A stretch of DNA of 57,106 nt, from positions 1 through 57,106 of the forward strand of contig JACMKT010000167.1 in NCBI GenBank assembly GCA_014380005.1, given 5' to 3'. The position numbers and the translations under genes were made by a program. The DNA is from Rhodospirillales bacterium (lineage in GTDB: Bacteria > Pseudomonadota > Alphaproteobacteria > Rhodospirillales > Magnetospirillaceae). The stretch's first letter is position 1; every line of letters begins with the position of its first letter. Of the stretch, positions 8,706-17,588 are shown in pieces. The notes below the pieces were generated by a model. The model ran no database searches. It was not told the DNA's origin and was given only the letters and a program-made list of their open reading frames with translations.

Positions 8706-9239
8706 TCAGAACCGGTAGCCCCAACGGATGCCCAGATTGTTCAGTCCGGCATTGTGGCTGGCAAGGTTGGCGTTGCTTTCGTGGTCGAAGGCGATGGACA
8801 CGGAATGGTGGTCGTCGATGCGATAGCCCAAGGACAGGGATTCACGGAATAGAACCCGCGATCCCAAAGACTTGCGGTCCATTTCCCTGGTGTTCAGCTC
8901 GCCATTATGGACCGAACCGCCGAAGCTGAAATCCATGAACACCTTCTGGATCGGCTCATAGGTCCAAGTCAGCCCGGCATAGAGCTGGCTGGTGTCACCT
9001 TGGGTGTTGACGCTGGCCCCCATATGGGGCCGTGGCGCCCAGATGGCTTTCAGAAAATCAGGCGAGTCGAACAACGCTTCCGCATTGATATCGGCGCCGC
9101 CCTCCTTGTCATGACCAAGAAAGCCGATGTCGTGGTCGAACACGCCAAGGCGTATTTCCGACAACCCGGCCTGGGCAGGCACCGAGGCGAGGAGCAACAA
9201 CAGCAGCGAGAGCCGGCCCATATGTTTCATGCCCCACAT
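8706..9239 (-). CDS. Acyloxyacyl hydrolase (PagL-like lipid A deacylase)
   Basis: The protein (177 residues, or 174 if ATG 9230 is used) has a signal peptide ending PAQA and then an outer-membrane beta-barrel pattern with a C-terminal aromatic residue (RWGYRF). The HESN motif in DHESNANLASHNAGLNN aligns with the His-x-Ser catalytic pair of PagL, which removes the 3-O acyl chain of lipid A. The residue at +14 from the His, a Glu in PagL, reads as Asn here (sequence count; the alignment is inferred). Activity is therefore uncertain. It precedes the cytochrome c gene. Confidence 0.8.
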   Translation of the reverse strand: MWGMKHMGRLSLLLLLLASVPAQAGLSEIRLGVFDHDIGFLGHDKEGGADINAEALFDSPDFLKAIWAPRPHMGASVNTQGDTSQLYAGLTWTYEPIQKVFMDFSFGGSVHNGELNTREMDRKSLGSRVLFRESLSLGYRIDDHHSVSIAFDHESNANLASHNAGLNNLGIRWGYRF

Positions 9240-9355
9240 ATGGACTGGGTTTGCTACGGAAAAACCCCGACGGCGGGACTAGACCGCTCCAACGGTGGGG
9301 TTGCAAACGGCCAGGAACCGCGCATCATAAGGTCCCATTGCCACCGGAGAATTCC

Positions 9356-9868
9356 ATGACCACCGTGCTGATCTCGATCTTCTGCCCCGACCGCACCGGC
9401 CTTGTCGCCGCCATCACCGGGCGGCTGTTCGAGGTGGGTGCCAATCTGGGCGACACCAGCTTCGCCATGCTGGGCAGCGGCGCCGAATTCACCTCGGTGT
9501 GCGAGTTGCCGCCCGAGGTGAGCGCCGCCGAATTGGACGCGGATCTGACCGCCATGCCCGAACTCGAGGGCGCCCGCATCACCGTCCGTCCGTTCGATTT
9601 CGACCCGGCCAATGGCCCCCTGGGCCGCGTCACCCATCGCGTGGTGCTGTCCGGCGGCGACCGCCCCGGCCTGATCGCCCGGCTGTCGGAAGTGTTCGGT
9701 GAATTCAAAGCCAACATCGTCCGTCTGGACGCCCAACGCGTGCCCGAACAAGGCCTCTACGTCACCCGCTTCTCCGTCTCCATCCCCGAGCGGGCGGAAG
9801 CCTGCCTGAACACGGTGGCGAATACGGCGGGCGAGTTGCACTTGTCATGTCACGTGGAAGAGGCTTAA
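9356..9868 (+). CDS. Double ACT-domain regulator, GcvR-like
   Basis: The 170-residue protein is made of two ACT domains. The first begins ISIFCPDRTGLVAAITGRLF and the second VVLSGGDRPGLIARLSEVF. Both carry the G-L turn used for amino-acid binding. This is the layout of glycine cleavage repressor GcvR and related ACT proteins. No glycine-cleavage genes lie nearby, so the ligand and target are unknown. The ATG at 9356 has a GGAGA site. It is convergent with the hybrid kinase; the short space between (9869-9915) is AT-rich with no clear hairpin. Confidence 0.85.
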   Translation: MTTVLISIFCPDRTGLVAAITGRLFEVGANLGDTSFAMLGSGAEFTSVCELPPEVSAAELDADLTAMPELEGARITVRPFDFDPANGPLGRVTHRVVLSGGDRPGLIARLSEVFGEFKANIVRLDAQRVPEQGLYVTRFSVSIPERAEACLNTVANTAGELHLSCHVEEA

Positions 9869-9915
9869 AGCGTAACATTACGAAAACAAAATAACGCATT
9901 GACATAACATAACAA

Positions 9916-12330
9916 TCAAGACGCCTTCGCCTTCCTCATGTCGCCCTTTCCCGCCCCACGGGCGGCACGGCGATGGGCGCGGGCGCCCCGCGCCAAGGCC
10001 TCGTCGATGGCGTTCTGCAACAACGGCGCCTGGACCGGCTTATGCAGCAATCCGTGGCCCAGTGCCTTGGCCTGTTGCAGCCGTTCGGGCGCGGTGTCGC
10101 CGGTCAGGATGATGGCCGGCAGTTTGACGTCGGGGCATAGATGGGCCTCGATGCGGGCGATAGCCTCGCCGCCGGTATCGCCGTTTTCCAGGCGGTAATC
10201 GGCGATGACCAATTCGGGCGTGCGGCCCCACAGGCTCAGGCGGCGCAAGGCGTCCTCGGCACTGGCCGCCGACAGCACCACATGGCCCCAGCTTTCCAGC
10301 AGCAATTCCAGGCTTTCGCGCACGTCGGGCTCGTCTTCGACCACCAGGATGGCGGCGCCCTTGCGGGCCAGACCCAGTTGAAGCTGGCGCGGCTTGGTAT
10401 GGGCCGGCGCCTGTTCCGTCGCATGCACCGCCACCGAGAACACCGAGCCCTTGCCCTCGTTGGACTTCACCGTGATGGAATGTTCCAACAGGGCGGCCAG
10501 CCGTTCCACGATGGAGAGACCCAGGCCCAGACCTTGGCGGCGGTCGCGACCGGAATTGCCGACCTGATGGAACTCGCGGAAGATGTTCTTCATTTCCGCC
10601 TGGGGAATGCCGATGCCGGTGTCCCACACCTCGAACACCAGATCCTTGCCCTGCCGCCGGCAGCCGAACAGGATGCGGCCGGTCTTGGTGTAGCGCACGG
10701 CGTTGTTGAGCAAATTGCGCAGAATGCGTTCCAGCAGGGATGAATCGCTGCGCACCACCCGGCGGCACGGCACCATTGTCAGTTCCAGCCCATTGGCTTG
10801 GCACAGCGGCTCGAATTCCGCCGCCAGCCGGTCCATCATGCCGGCCACCGGGAATTGAGATATATGCGGCACGATCAGCCCGGCTTCCAGCTTGGACACG
10901 TCCAGCAGGCTGTTCAGCAGCCCCTCCAGCGCGGTGACCGAGTCCTGGATACGGGTGACCAAAGCCGCCTGGGCCGGGTCCATGGCGTGCCCCGCCAGCA
11001 CGGCGACGAACATGGACAGCGCCTGCATGGGCTGGCGCAGATCGTGGCTTGCGGCGGCCAGGAAGCGGGTTTTGGCGATGTTGGCCTCTTCCGCCGCCTC
11101 CTTGGCGTCGAACAATTCGTCTTCGAACAATTGACGGTCGGTGTTGTCGTGCATGAAGGCAAAGAAGAACTGCACCCGCCCGCCTTCGTCACGCAACACG
11201 CCCGCACGCTGCCACAGCGGGAAGATGCGCCCCGAGGGATCGGTGGCATCCATCACCCCTTCCCAGCTTTCACCGCGCAGCAGGGCCGGCGCGACCGTGC
11301 GGTCGATCACCGCCTGGGACGATGGCGGGAAATAGGTGCGGTAATGGCTGCCGGACACGGCGTTCGGCGCCACTCCGAACAAGCGGCCATAGGCCGAGTT
11401 GGCATAAAGGATGTGGCCCGATGGCGATAGGATGGTGACCGCTTCATGGGCGGCATCCATGACCTTGCGGAACAGGCTCAGATTGGCCTCGGCCCGTTTG
11501 CGGTCATCGATATCCTCGATCATCACCACGGTGAAGCGGTCCTCGCCATCGCCCGGCACCACCGAGGCGGTCAGCCGCCCCCAGAAATTCGTGCCGTCAC
11601 GGCGCAGGTAACGGTTCTCGCGGCTGTAGCTGTCCACCTCGCCGGTGACCAGCTTACGTGCCGCCGTGCTGTCGTCGGCGCGGTCTTCGGGGTGGGTCAG
11701 CTCGGTGAAGCTCAACCGCAGCAACTCGCCCGCCGGATAGCCGAACATGGCCTCCAGCGCCTGATTGGCCTGGACCAGCCGGCCACCGGGCCGCACCACG
11801 GCGATGCCCAGGGCGGCATGTTCGAAGATGGTGCGGAAGCGGTTTTCGCTTTCGCGCATTTCGCGTTCCACCGGCACCGTCACTTCCTGGCCGATGCCGC
11901 GATAGCCGGCGAAGCGCCCGGCTTCCAACCAGGGCCGGCCCGACAATTGGAAATGGCGCATGCGGCCACTGAGCGCATCCCACAGGCGAAGGTGCAGATT
12001 GCGGAACGGAGCGTGCGCCGCCAGCACCCTGGCCTGCTGGGTCAGTTCGGTCTCGTCCATGAGGAAGCGCAGCAGAAATTCGTCCAGACTACGCCCGATC
12101 ACGTCTTTGGGCGAGATGCCGGTGACCTCGGCGAAGCGGGATGACAGCCGTACCAGCTTTTGCTCGGCATCGGCCTCCCACACCCAATCCACGGCGGCGG
12201 CCAGGACATCCTCGATCAGCGACGCGTCCCACCCGCCGGTCAGGGAGATGTCCCGCACGTCGTGGCCTTTGGTCGTGCTCAGCATGGTCATGGATGCATC
12301 ACGCAAGGTCTGAAGGAATTGGTCCTTCAA
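9916..12330 (-). CDS. PAS hybrid sensor histidine kinase with receiver domain
   Basis: The 804-residue protein has three PAS domains (about residues 43-150, 165-280 and 285-400), then a HisKA/HATPase core with phospho-accepting His429 in AAASHDLRQP, a Bergerat ATP site (NNAVRYTKTG, DTGIGIP, GLGLGLS) and a C-terminal receiver with Asp711 in ADYRLENG. No transmembrane helix is visible, so sensing is cytoplasmic. The layout is close to NahK/ErcS-type kinases. The predicted start is TTG at 12330. An in-frame ATG at 12291 is an alternative. It is 36 bases downstream of the phytase-like gene on the same strand. No partner response regulator is adjacent. Confidence 0.92.
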   Translation of the reverse strand: MKDQFLQTLRDASMTMLSTTKGHDVRDISLTGGWDASLIEDVLAAAVDWVWEADAEQKLVRLSSRFAEVTGISPKDVIGRSLDEFLLRFLMDETELTQQARVLAAHAPFRNLHLRLWDALSGRMRHFQLSGRPWLEAGRFAGYRGIGQEVTVPVEREMRESENRFRTIFEHAALGIAVVRPGGRLVQANQALEAMFGYPAGELLRLSFTELTHPEDRADDSTAARKLVTGEVDSYSRENRYLRRDGTNFWGRLTASVVPGDGEDRFTVVMIEDIDDRKRAEANLSLFRKVMDAAHEAVTILSPSGHILYANSAYGRLFGVAPNAVSGSHYRTYFPPSSQAVIDRTVAPALLRGESWEGVMDATDPSGRIFPLWQRAGVLRDEGGRVQFFFAFMHDNTDRQLFEDELFDAKEAAEEANIAKTRFLAAASHDLRQPMQALSMFVAVLAGHAMDPAQAALVTRIQDSVTALEGLLNSLLDVSKLEAGLIVPHISQFPVAGMMDRLAAEFEPLCQANGLELTMVPCRRVVRSDSSLLERILRNLLNNAVRYTKTGRILFGCRRQGKDLVFEVWDTGIGIPQAEMKNIFREFHQVGNSGRDRRQGLGLGLSIVERLAALLEHSITVKSNEGKGSVFSVAVHATEQAPAHTKPRQLQLGLARKGAAILVVEDEPDVRESLELLLESWGHVVLSAASAEDALRRLSLWGRTPELVIADYRLENGDTGGEAIARIEAHLCPDVKLPAIILTGDTAPERLQQAKALGHGLLHKPVQAPLLQNAIDEALARGARAHRRAARGAGKGDMRKAKAS

Positions 12331-12366
12331 ACCTAGGGCCTGTGCGGGTAAGTCAGCAATATGGCC

Positions 12367-13296
12367 TTAGTCCGGCAGCAGTACTGCCATCAGTAAGGTG
12401 GCCTGGAACGGATTGAAATTATCATCCGAAACCAAGTAGGCGACCACGCGCCCATCTTCCCGCTGGCGCAGGGCGATGCCTTCGTAATTGTCCACCAGCC
12501 AGGGCGGCTCCAGCCGGAACAGCTCGGCCCCGTTCAGCACCGCGCCAGATCGGATGTCGGCGGCTTTGAGGCGCACCAGCCGCAGCGCCACCCCGCCCAT
12601 CCAGGTGAAGCGCCGTTCGGTCACCAGCACATCGCCATTGGGCAGCGTCGCCGCCCCAGTGGGGTGGAACAGGCCCTCACGCCGGTAGCTGAGGCGTTCC
12701 CAGGCGCCGGAGCGGCCCAGCCACGCCCAGCCGGTACTGTCGTCATTGCCACCCTCTTCCGACAGCAGCAGCAGGCGGCCATCGGTCAGCCGCGCCACCG
12801 CCTCGCCCCCGCCATTGCCGGGCTGGCGGGCATAGCCCTGGGGCGCGGCCAGACGCACCGGCTTGCCGGACAGGGTGTCGGGGTAAAGCATCAACCGGTG
12901 GCGGCGCTCGAAACTGACCACCCAGCCTTCGGGCGTTCTGGTGATTTCTTCGGAATCGCCGTCCTGCTTGCCGCCGTCCAAGCCGCCAAGCTCGCCGATT
13001 TCCAGCTGGCCCACATTTGTGGGGCGGCCCTCATTGTCCACATCCAGGCGGAAGCTGAGCCAACGGCCCTTATCGCTGACGGCCACCAAGTTCTTTCCGT
13101 CGAAGGACAGGCCGGACAAACCGCCGAAGCGATTGTCGGAACTGCGCAATTCCATGATGCCCAGCACTTCCGTTTCGCCCAAGCGGGGACGCGGGCCGGC
13201 ATCGGGGGCCAAAGCGCGGGGCACCGCCTGGAGGTCGCCGGCCATTGCCGACCCGGCCAAGCAAAGCAGCAAAAGGGCAATACGGGTAGGACGCAT
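12367..13296 (-). CDS. Secreted phytase-like esterase domain protein
   Basis: The 309-residue protein has a clear signal peptide (IALLLLCLAGSAMA) and a beta-propeller-type Phytase-like domain (esterase-like activity of phytase family). Family-style blocks include GLSGLSFDGKNLVAVSDKGR and the later EGIALRQREDGR. The in-frame ATG at 13296 places the signal peptide at the very N-terminus, so it is preferred over 13332. It probably acts in the periplasm or outside the cell on a phosphate ester; no substrate is proven for the family. It heads a likely two-gene unit with the hybrid kinase and diverges from the Crp/Fnr gene with only 47 bases between. Confidence 0.8.
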   Translation of the reverse strand: MRPTRIALLLLCLAGSAMAGDLQAVPRALAPDAGPRPRLGETEVLGIMELRSSDNRFGGLSGLSFDGKNLVAVSDKGRWLSFRLDVDNEGRPTNVGQLEIGELGGLDGGKQDGDSEEITRTPEGWVVSFERRHRLMLYPDTLSGKPVRLAAPQGYARQPGNGGGEAVARLTDGRLLLLSEEGGNDDSTGWAWLGRSGAWERLSYRREGLFHPTGAATLPNGDVLVTERRFTWMGGVALRLVRLKAADIRSGAVLNGAELFRLEPPWLVDNYEGIALRQREDGRVVAYLVSDDNFNPFQATLLMAVLLPD

Positions 13297-13343
13297 CTGA
13301 AGCTTGTAGCCTAAGCCGGCGGGTTTGGGCACTATGCCCGTCC

Positions 13344-13997
13344 ATGAACGCAGAAATCGCCACCTGTTTCCCGCAATTCGCCCGCCTGGACGCGGATTCC
13401 GCCCGCACGCTAGAGGCCTCGGCCCGTGTCATGGCGATCCCCGCCGGCACCTCGCTGTTTCAGGACGGCGCCGAATGCTCCAGCTACGTGCTGGTGCTGG
13501 AGGGCTCGATCCGGGTGCAGAAGGTGTCCGAGGGCGGACGCGAGATCGTGCTGTACCGGGTGGAAAGCGGCCAATCCTGCGTACTGACCACCAATTGCCT
13601 GATCGCCCGCGAGGACTATTCCGCCGAGGGCATTACCGAGACCGCCGTCAAGGCGCTGATCCTGCCCGCCGCCACCTTCCGCACCCTGCTGGGCAAGTCG
13701 GAAGCCTTCCGCGATTTCGTCTTTTCCGCCTATGCCTCGCGCATCGCCGATTTGCTGATGCTGATCGAGGAAGTGGCGTTCGGCCGCATCGACGTGCGCC
13801 TGAGCGGATGGCTGCGCCAGCATGCCGATGCCCAGCAGGAAATCCGCGCCACCCACCAAGACATCGCCGTCGAACTGGGCACCGCGCGCGAAGTCATCAG
13901 CCGCCAGCTCAAGGAATTCGAGCGGCGCGGCTGGGTGATCCTGCATCGTGGCCGTATCGAGGTGAAGGACCGCGAAGGGCTGCAATCGCTTTCGTAA
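13344..13997 (+). CDS. Crp/Fnr-family transcription regulator
   Basis: The 217-residue protein has a cyclic-nucleotide-like beta-barrel (about residues 10-120), a dimer helix and a winged helix-turn-helix (TAREVISRQLKEFERRG). The recognition helix differs from that of E. coli CRP. Cysteines at ATCFPQ, AECSSY and SCVLTTNC are scattered and do not form the FNR [4Fe-4S] pattern, so the signal is unknown. The downstream gene encodes a DUF2892 protein with a palindrome before it, a probable target (inference). Confidence 0.9.
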   Translation: MNAEIATCFPQFARLDADSARTLEASARVMAIPAGTSLFQDGAECSSYVLVLEGSIRVQKVSEGGREIVLYRVESGQSCVLTTNCLIAREDYSAEGITETAVKALILPAATFRTLLGKSEAFRDFVFSAYASRIADLLMLIEEVAFGRIDVRLSGWLRQHADAQQEIRATHQDIAVELGTAREVISRQLKEFERRGWVILHRGRIEVKDREGLQSLS

Positions 13998-14024
13998 AGA
14001 CCGCATCGCTTTCTTAAGATCTTT

Positions 14025-14037
14025 GTGACCTTGTCAC
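14025..14037. promoter_or_regulatory. Perfect palindrome, candidate Crp/Fnr operator
   Basis: The sequence GTGAC-CTT-GTCAC lies between the Crp/Fnr gene and the DUF2892 gene, 62 bases before the latter's ATG. Its half sites resemble CRP-type TGTGA/TCACA but the spacer is shorter. A role as operator is inferred from position. Confidence 0.45.
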
Positions 14038-14099
14038 GGACCCGCCAGCAGGAACCGGTTACACCAGTGCCAGTTCACACCTGCTGGAGCACCCCGACC

Positions 14100-14291
14100 A
14101 TGAACAAGAACGTTGGCGGCATCGACCGTATCCTTCGCATCGCCGCTGGCATTGCCCTGATCGCCCTGGCGGTCACCGGCACCGTGGGCGTCTGGGGTTA
14201 TATCGGCGTGGTTCCCCTGCTCACCGGCATCATCGGCTGGTGCCCGGCTTACCTGCCGCTGGGCATCAAGACCTGTGGCTGCGGCAAGTAA
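14100..14291 (+). CDS. DUF2892 (YgaP-type) small inner-membrane protein
   Basis: The 63-residue protein begins MNKNVGGIDRILRIAAG and ends in GWCPAYLPLGIKTCGCGK. This is the DUF2892 membrane hairpin also fused to rhodanese in YgaP. Two hydrophobic segments and a conserved cysteine pattern (WCPAY, TCGCG) are visible. The function is unknown; in YgaP-like proteins the domain anchors a sulfur-transfer enzyme. The ATG at 14100 matches the family start. It follows the Crp/Fnr gene and a palindromic operator candidate, so it is probably regulated by that protein. Confidence 0.85.
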   Translation: MNKNVGGIDRILRIAAGIALIALAVTGTVGVWGYIGVVPLLTGIIGWCPAYLPLGIKTCGCGK

Positions 14292-14301
14292 ACCAAGGTT
14301 G

Positions 14302-14323
14302 ACGGGGTGGGTTGCCACCCCGT
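14302..14323. terminator. Hairpin between DUF2892 gene and putA
   Basis: The 9-bp stem ACGGGGTGG/CCACCCCGT has a GTTG loop and sits between two convergent genes. It is followed by TATTACT on the plus strand, so it may serve both directions. Confidence 0.65.
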
Positions 14324-14325
14324 TA

Positions 14326-17300
14326 TTACTCCATTTGCGCCAATAACGCGGCATTCCCGCCCGCTGCGGCCACGTTCACCGTGACGCTTCTTTCGCAAGC
14401 GAAACGGTAAAGGCTGTGGGGACCGCCCGCCTTGGGTCCGGTGCCCGACAAGCCCTCGCCGCCGAAGGGCTGCGACCCCACCACTGCCCCGATCATGCTG
14501 CGATTGACATAGATGTTGCCCACGGATGCCTGCCGGCAAATCCGTTGCACAAACGCATCGATCCGCGAATGGATGCCCAAGGTCAGGCCGTAGCCGCTTG
14601 CCCTGATCCACGCCAACACATCGTCCAGCCGGTCGGCATTGTAACGCACCACATGCAGGCACGGCCCGAACACCTCGCGGTCCAGCCATTGGGGCCGGTC
14701 CAGCACATAGGCGCGCGGGGCGAAGAACGTTCCGTAACGGGTTGAAGGCGGCAGCCGGCATTGGGCCAGCAACTGGCCGTCTCGGGCCAATCTGGCCGCG
14801 TGAGCCTCTAGCGCATCCCGCGCCGGGCCATCGATCACCGGCCCCACATCCGTCGCCAGATGGGCAGGGTCGCCCACCGCCAGTTCCATCATGGCCCCGG
14901 CCAGCATGTCCTGAATCTTGGCTGCGATATCATCTTGCAGGAACAGCAGGCGCAAGGCCGAGCATCGCTGGCCGGCACTGCCGAAGGCGGACGTCACAAC
15001 GTCAGCCACCACCTGTTCCGGCAAGGCTGAACTGTCCACGATCATGGCATTGATGCCGCCGGTTTCCGCCACCAGCGTGGCGATGGGGCCGTCCTTGGCC
15101 GCCAGGGTGCGGGCGATCATCCGCGCAATTTCGGTGGAGCCGGTGAAGGCCACACCGGCAATGCCGGGTTGGCTGACCAACATTTGCCCCACCCTTCCAT
15201 CACCCAAAACCAACCCAAGCACATCCGTCGGCACCCCGGCCTTGTGCAGCAGGCGCACCGCGCGGGCGGCGATCAGCGGGGTTTGTTCGGCTGGTTTCGC
15301 CACCACCCCATTGCCCGCCGCCAGTGCCGCCGCCACCTGCCCGGTAAAGATGGCCAGGGGGAAGTTCCATGGCGAGATGCAGGCGAACACCCCGCGCCCG
15401 TGCAGTTCCAATGTGTTGGTTTCGCCGGTGACGCCCGGAAGGGCCATGGGCTGAAACTTGGCCCGCGCCTGGGCGGCGTAATAGCGCAGGAAATCCACCG
15501 CCTCGCGCAGTTCCGCCACCGCATCGGGGATGGTCTTGCCCGCCTCGCGGATGGCCAGCAGCATGAGTTCTGGCGCCGCTGCCTCGTACAAATCGGCGGC
15601 CCGCTCCAGAATGCGGGCACGGCCCTCGCCACCCAGACTGTCCCAGTCCCGGCTGGCGTCAACCGCACGGTTGACGGCGCGGGTGACATCTTCGGGCGCG
15701 GCTTCTGTAGCGCTGCCAATCTGGCATCGCGTATCCGCCGGGTTCATCACCGCAATGGATTGCCCAGAAAGCCCATGGCCGGCAGTGAATTCCTGCCCGG
15801 CCGCCGCCATGCCCGCCTGCAACTCCGCCAGGGTCTCGGGATCGGCCAAATCCCAGCCACGCGCATTGCGCCGCTCGGGGGCATACAGTTCGGGCGGCAG
15901 CGGCAGGCGGGGATTGGGCAGCACCGTATACGCCGCGAGAGTGTCAACCGGGTGGCTGACAATGCGCTCCACCGGCACCGCCTCATCGGCCAAACGGTTG
16001 ACGAAGGAGGTATTGGCGCCGTTCTCCAGCAGGCGGCGCACCAGATAAGGCAACAGTTCCTCATGACTGCCCACCGGGGCATAGACCCGGCACGAATGGT
16101 GCTCCACCACTTGGTCGTAGAGTGCCTCGCCCATGCCATGCAGGCGTTGATACTCCCAGGCGCGATTGGTCCCGGCCATGGCGTGTACTGCCGCCACCGT
16201 ATGGGCGTTGTGGGTGGCGAAAGCGGGATAGAACGCGTCCGGCGCCGCCAGCAAATCCCGCGCGCAGGCCAGATAGGACACGTCTGTGGCGGCTTTGCGG
16301 GTGAACACCGGATAGAGGTCCAGGCCGCGTTCCTGCGCCCGTTTGATCTCGCTGTCCCAATAGGCGCCCTTGACCAGACGAACCATCAGCCGCCGCGATT
16401 GGCCGCGCGCCAATTCCGCCAGCCAGCCGATCAGCGGCCTCGCCCGTTTCTGATAGGCCTGCACCGCCAAGCCGAAACCGTCCCAGCCCGACAAGGCGGG
16501 ATCGGTGAACACCGCCTTGATGACGTCCAGGGACAAACCCAGCCGGTCGGCTTCCTCCGCATCCACCGTCAGGCTGATGTTTGCATCACGGGCCAGCCGG
16601 CACAATTCGCCCAAGCGCGGCACCAGCTCGGCCATCACGCGGGCATGCTGGGCATATTCATAACGCGGATGCAGCGCTGACAATTTAACCGAGATCCCCG
16701 CCCCGCCCCCTTCGGCACCGATGGCGGCAATGGATTCGGCATAGGCGTGTTGATAGCGCTTGGCGTCTTCGGCGGTGCGCGCCGCCTCGCCCAGCATGTC
16801 GAAGGAATAGGCATAGGCCTTGTTATCGCGGGCGCGGGCCAGCGCCTCGGCGATGGTGCGGCCCATGACGAATTGACGGCCCATGATACGCACCGCCTGG
16901 ATCATGGCCTCGCGCACCACCGGTTCGCCGGTGCGGGTGACCAGCCGGGCCAGCACGCCCATGGGCTCGGCCTCCAGCCGCATGAACCGCCCGGTCAGCA
17001 TCAGCGCCCAGGTGGAGGCATTGACGAAGGCCGAGTCCGAGCGCCCCAAATGGCGCGCCCAATCAGCCCCGCCCACCTTGTCGCGGATCAGCCGGTCGGC
17101 GGTGTCCGTATCGGGGATGCGCAACAGCGCCTCGGCCAGACACATGAGCACCACGCCTTCCTGGGTGGACAGGCTGAACTCGCGCAGGAAAGCGTCCAGA
17201 TCGCCGCCCGATTTCCGCCGCCGCACGCCTTCGACCAACCGGGCGGCATCGGCGGAAACCGCCGCCGCCATGGCGGGGTCCAGCCGGGCATGGGCCATCA

Positions 17301-17391
17301 ATTCCGCCAGCAGCGTAGCCTCATCTGCACGTATGGCGGCCCCCATGCGCGAATGGGCATCGGCGTTGTGGGGTCTTTCAGGTATGATCAT
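14326..17391 (-). CDS. putA: Bifunctional proline dehydrogenase / P5C dehydrogenase
   Basis: The 1021-residue PutA oxidises proline to glutamate in two steps. The FAD-dependent proline dehydrogenase half (about residues 150-450) shows RLVKGAYWDSEIK, FATHNAHTVAAV and YQRLHGMGEALYD. The NAD-dependent aldehyde dehydrogenase half (about 520-1000) shows SPWNFPLAIFTGQ, GVAFTGSTEIAR, ETGGINAM and the catalytic Cys in GSAGQRCSALR. The N-terminus lacks the ribbon-helix-helix DNA-binding domain of E. coli PutA (about 1320 residues), so this is the short, non-repressor type. The start at 17391 has a GGAG site. It diverges from the Anbu-cluster operon across 197 bases. Confidence 0.96.
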   Translation of the reverse strand: MIIPERPHNADAHSRMGAAIRADEATLLAELMAHARLDPAMAAAVSADAARLVEGVRRRKSGGDLDAFLREFSLSTQEGVVLMCLAEALLRIPDTDTADRLIRDKVGGADWARHLGRSDSAFVNASTWALMLTGRFMRLEAEPMGVLARLVTRTGEPVVREAMIQAVRIMGRQFVMGRTIAEALARARDNKAYAYSFDMLGEAARTAEDAKRYQHAYAESIAAIGAEGGGAGISVKLSALHPRYEYAQHARVMAELVPRLGELCRLARDANISLTVDAEEADRLGLSLDVIKAVFTDPALSGWDGFGLAVQAYQKRARPLIGWLAELARGQSRRLMVRLVKGAYWDSEIKRAQERGLDLYPVFTRKAATDVSYLACARDLLAAPDAFYPAFATHNAHTVAAVHAMAGTNRAWEYQRLHGMGEALYDQVVEHHSCRVYAPVGSHEELLPYLVRRLLENGANTSFVNRLADEAVPVERIVSHPVDTLAAYTVLPNPRLPLPPELYAPERRNARGWDLADPETLAELQAGMAAAGQEFTAGHGLSGQSIAVMNPADTRCQIGSATEAAPEDVTRAVNRAVDASRDWDSLGGEGRARILERAADLYEAAAPELMLLAIREAGKTIPDAVAELREAVDFLRYYAAQARAKFQPMALPGVTGETNTLELHGRGVFACISPWNFPLAIFTGQVAAALAAGNGVVAKPAEQTPLIAARAVRLLHKAGVPTDVLGLVLGDGRVGQMLVSQPGIAGVAFTGSTEIARMIARTLAAKDGPIATLVAETGGINAMIVDSSALPEQVVADVVTSAFGSAGQRCSALRLLFLQDDIAAKIQDMLAGAMMELAVGDPAHLATDVGPVIDGPARDALEAHAARLARDGQLLAQCRLPPSTRYGTFFAPRAYVLDRPQWLDREVFGPCLHVVRYNADRLDDVLAWIRASGYGLTLGIHSRIDAFVQRICRQASVGNIYVNRSMIGAVVGSQPFGGEGLSGTGPKAGGPHSLYRFACERSVTVNVAAAGGNAALLAQME

Positions 17392-17588
17392 GGCATATCT
17401 CCATCCCTCCTAAGGGATGTGCGCCCGCTGTGCCTAAGCTGCAAGCTGCCCATTCACTGGTCAGGCAATCGCCCGAACTGCCCTCGCTTTGGGCAGCGCG
17501 GTCCTGCCCCCCACGGTTTTCGGCGGCTGCGCGCTAGGCATGAAGGTTGCAGAGGTTCTAAACCGGGTTGCTACGCAGAGGGAGACCA

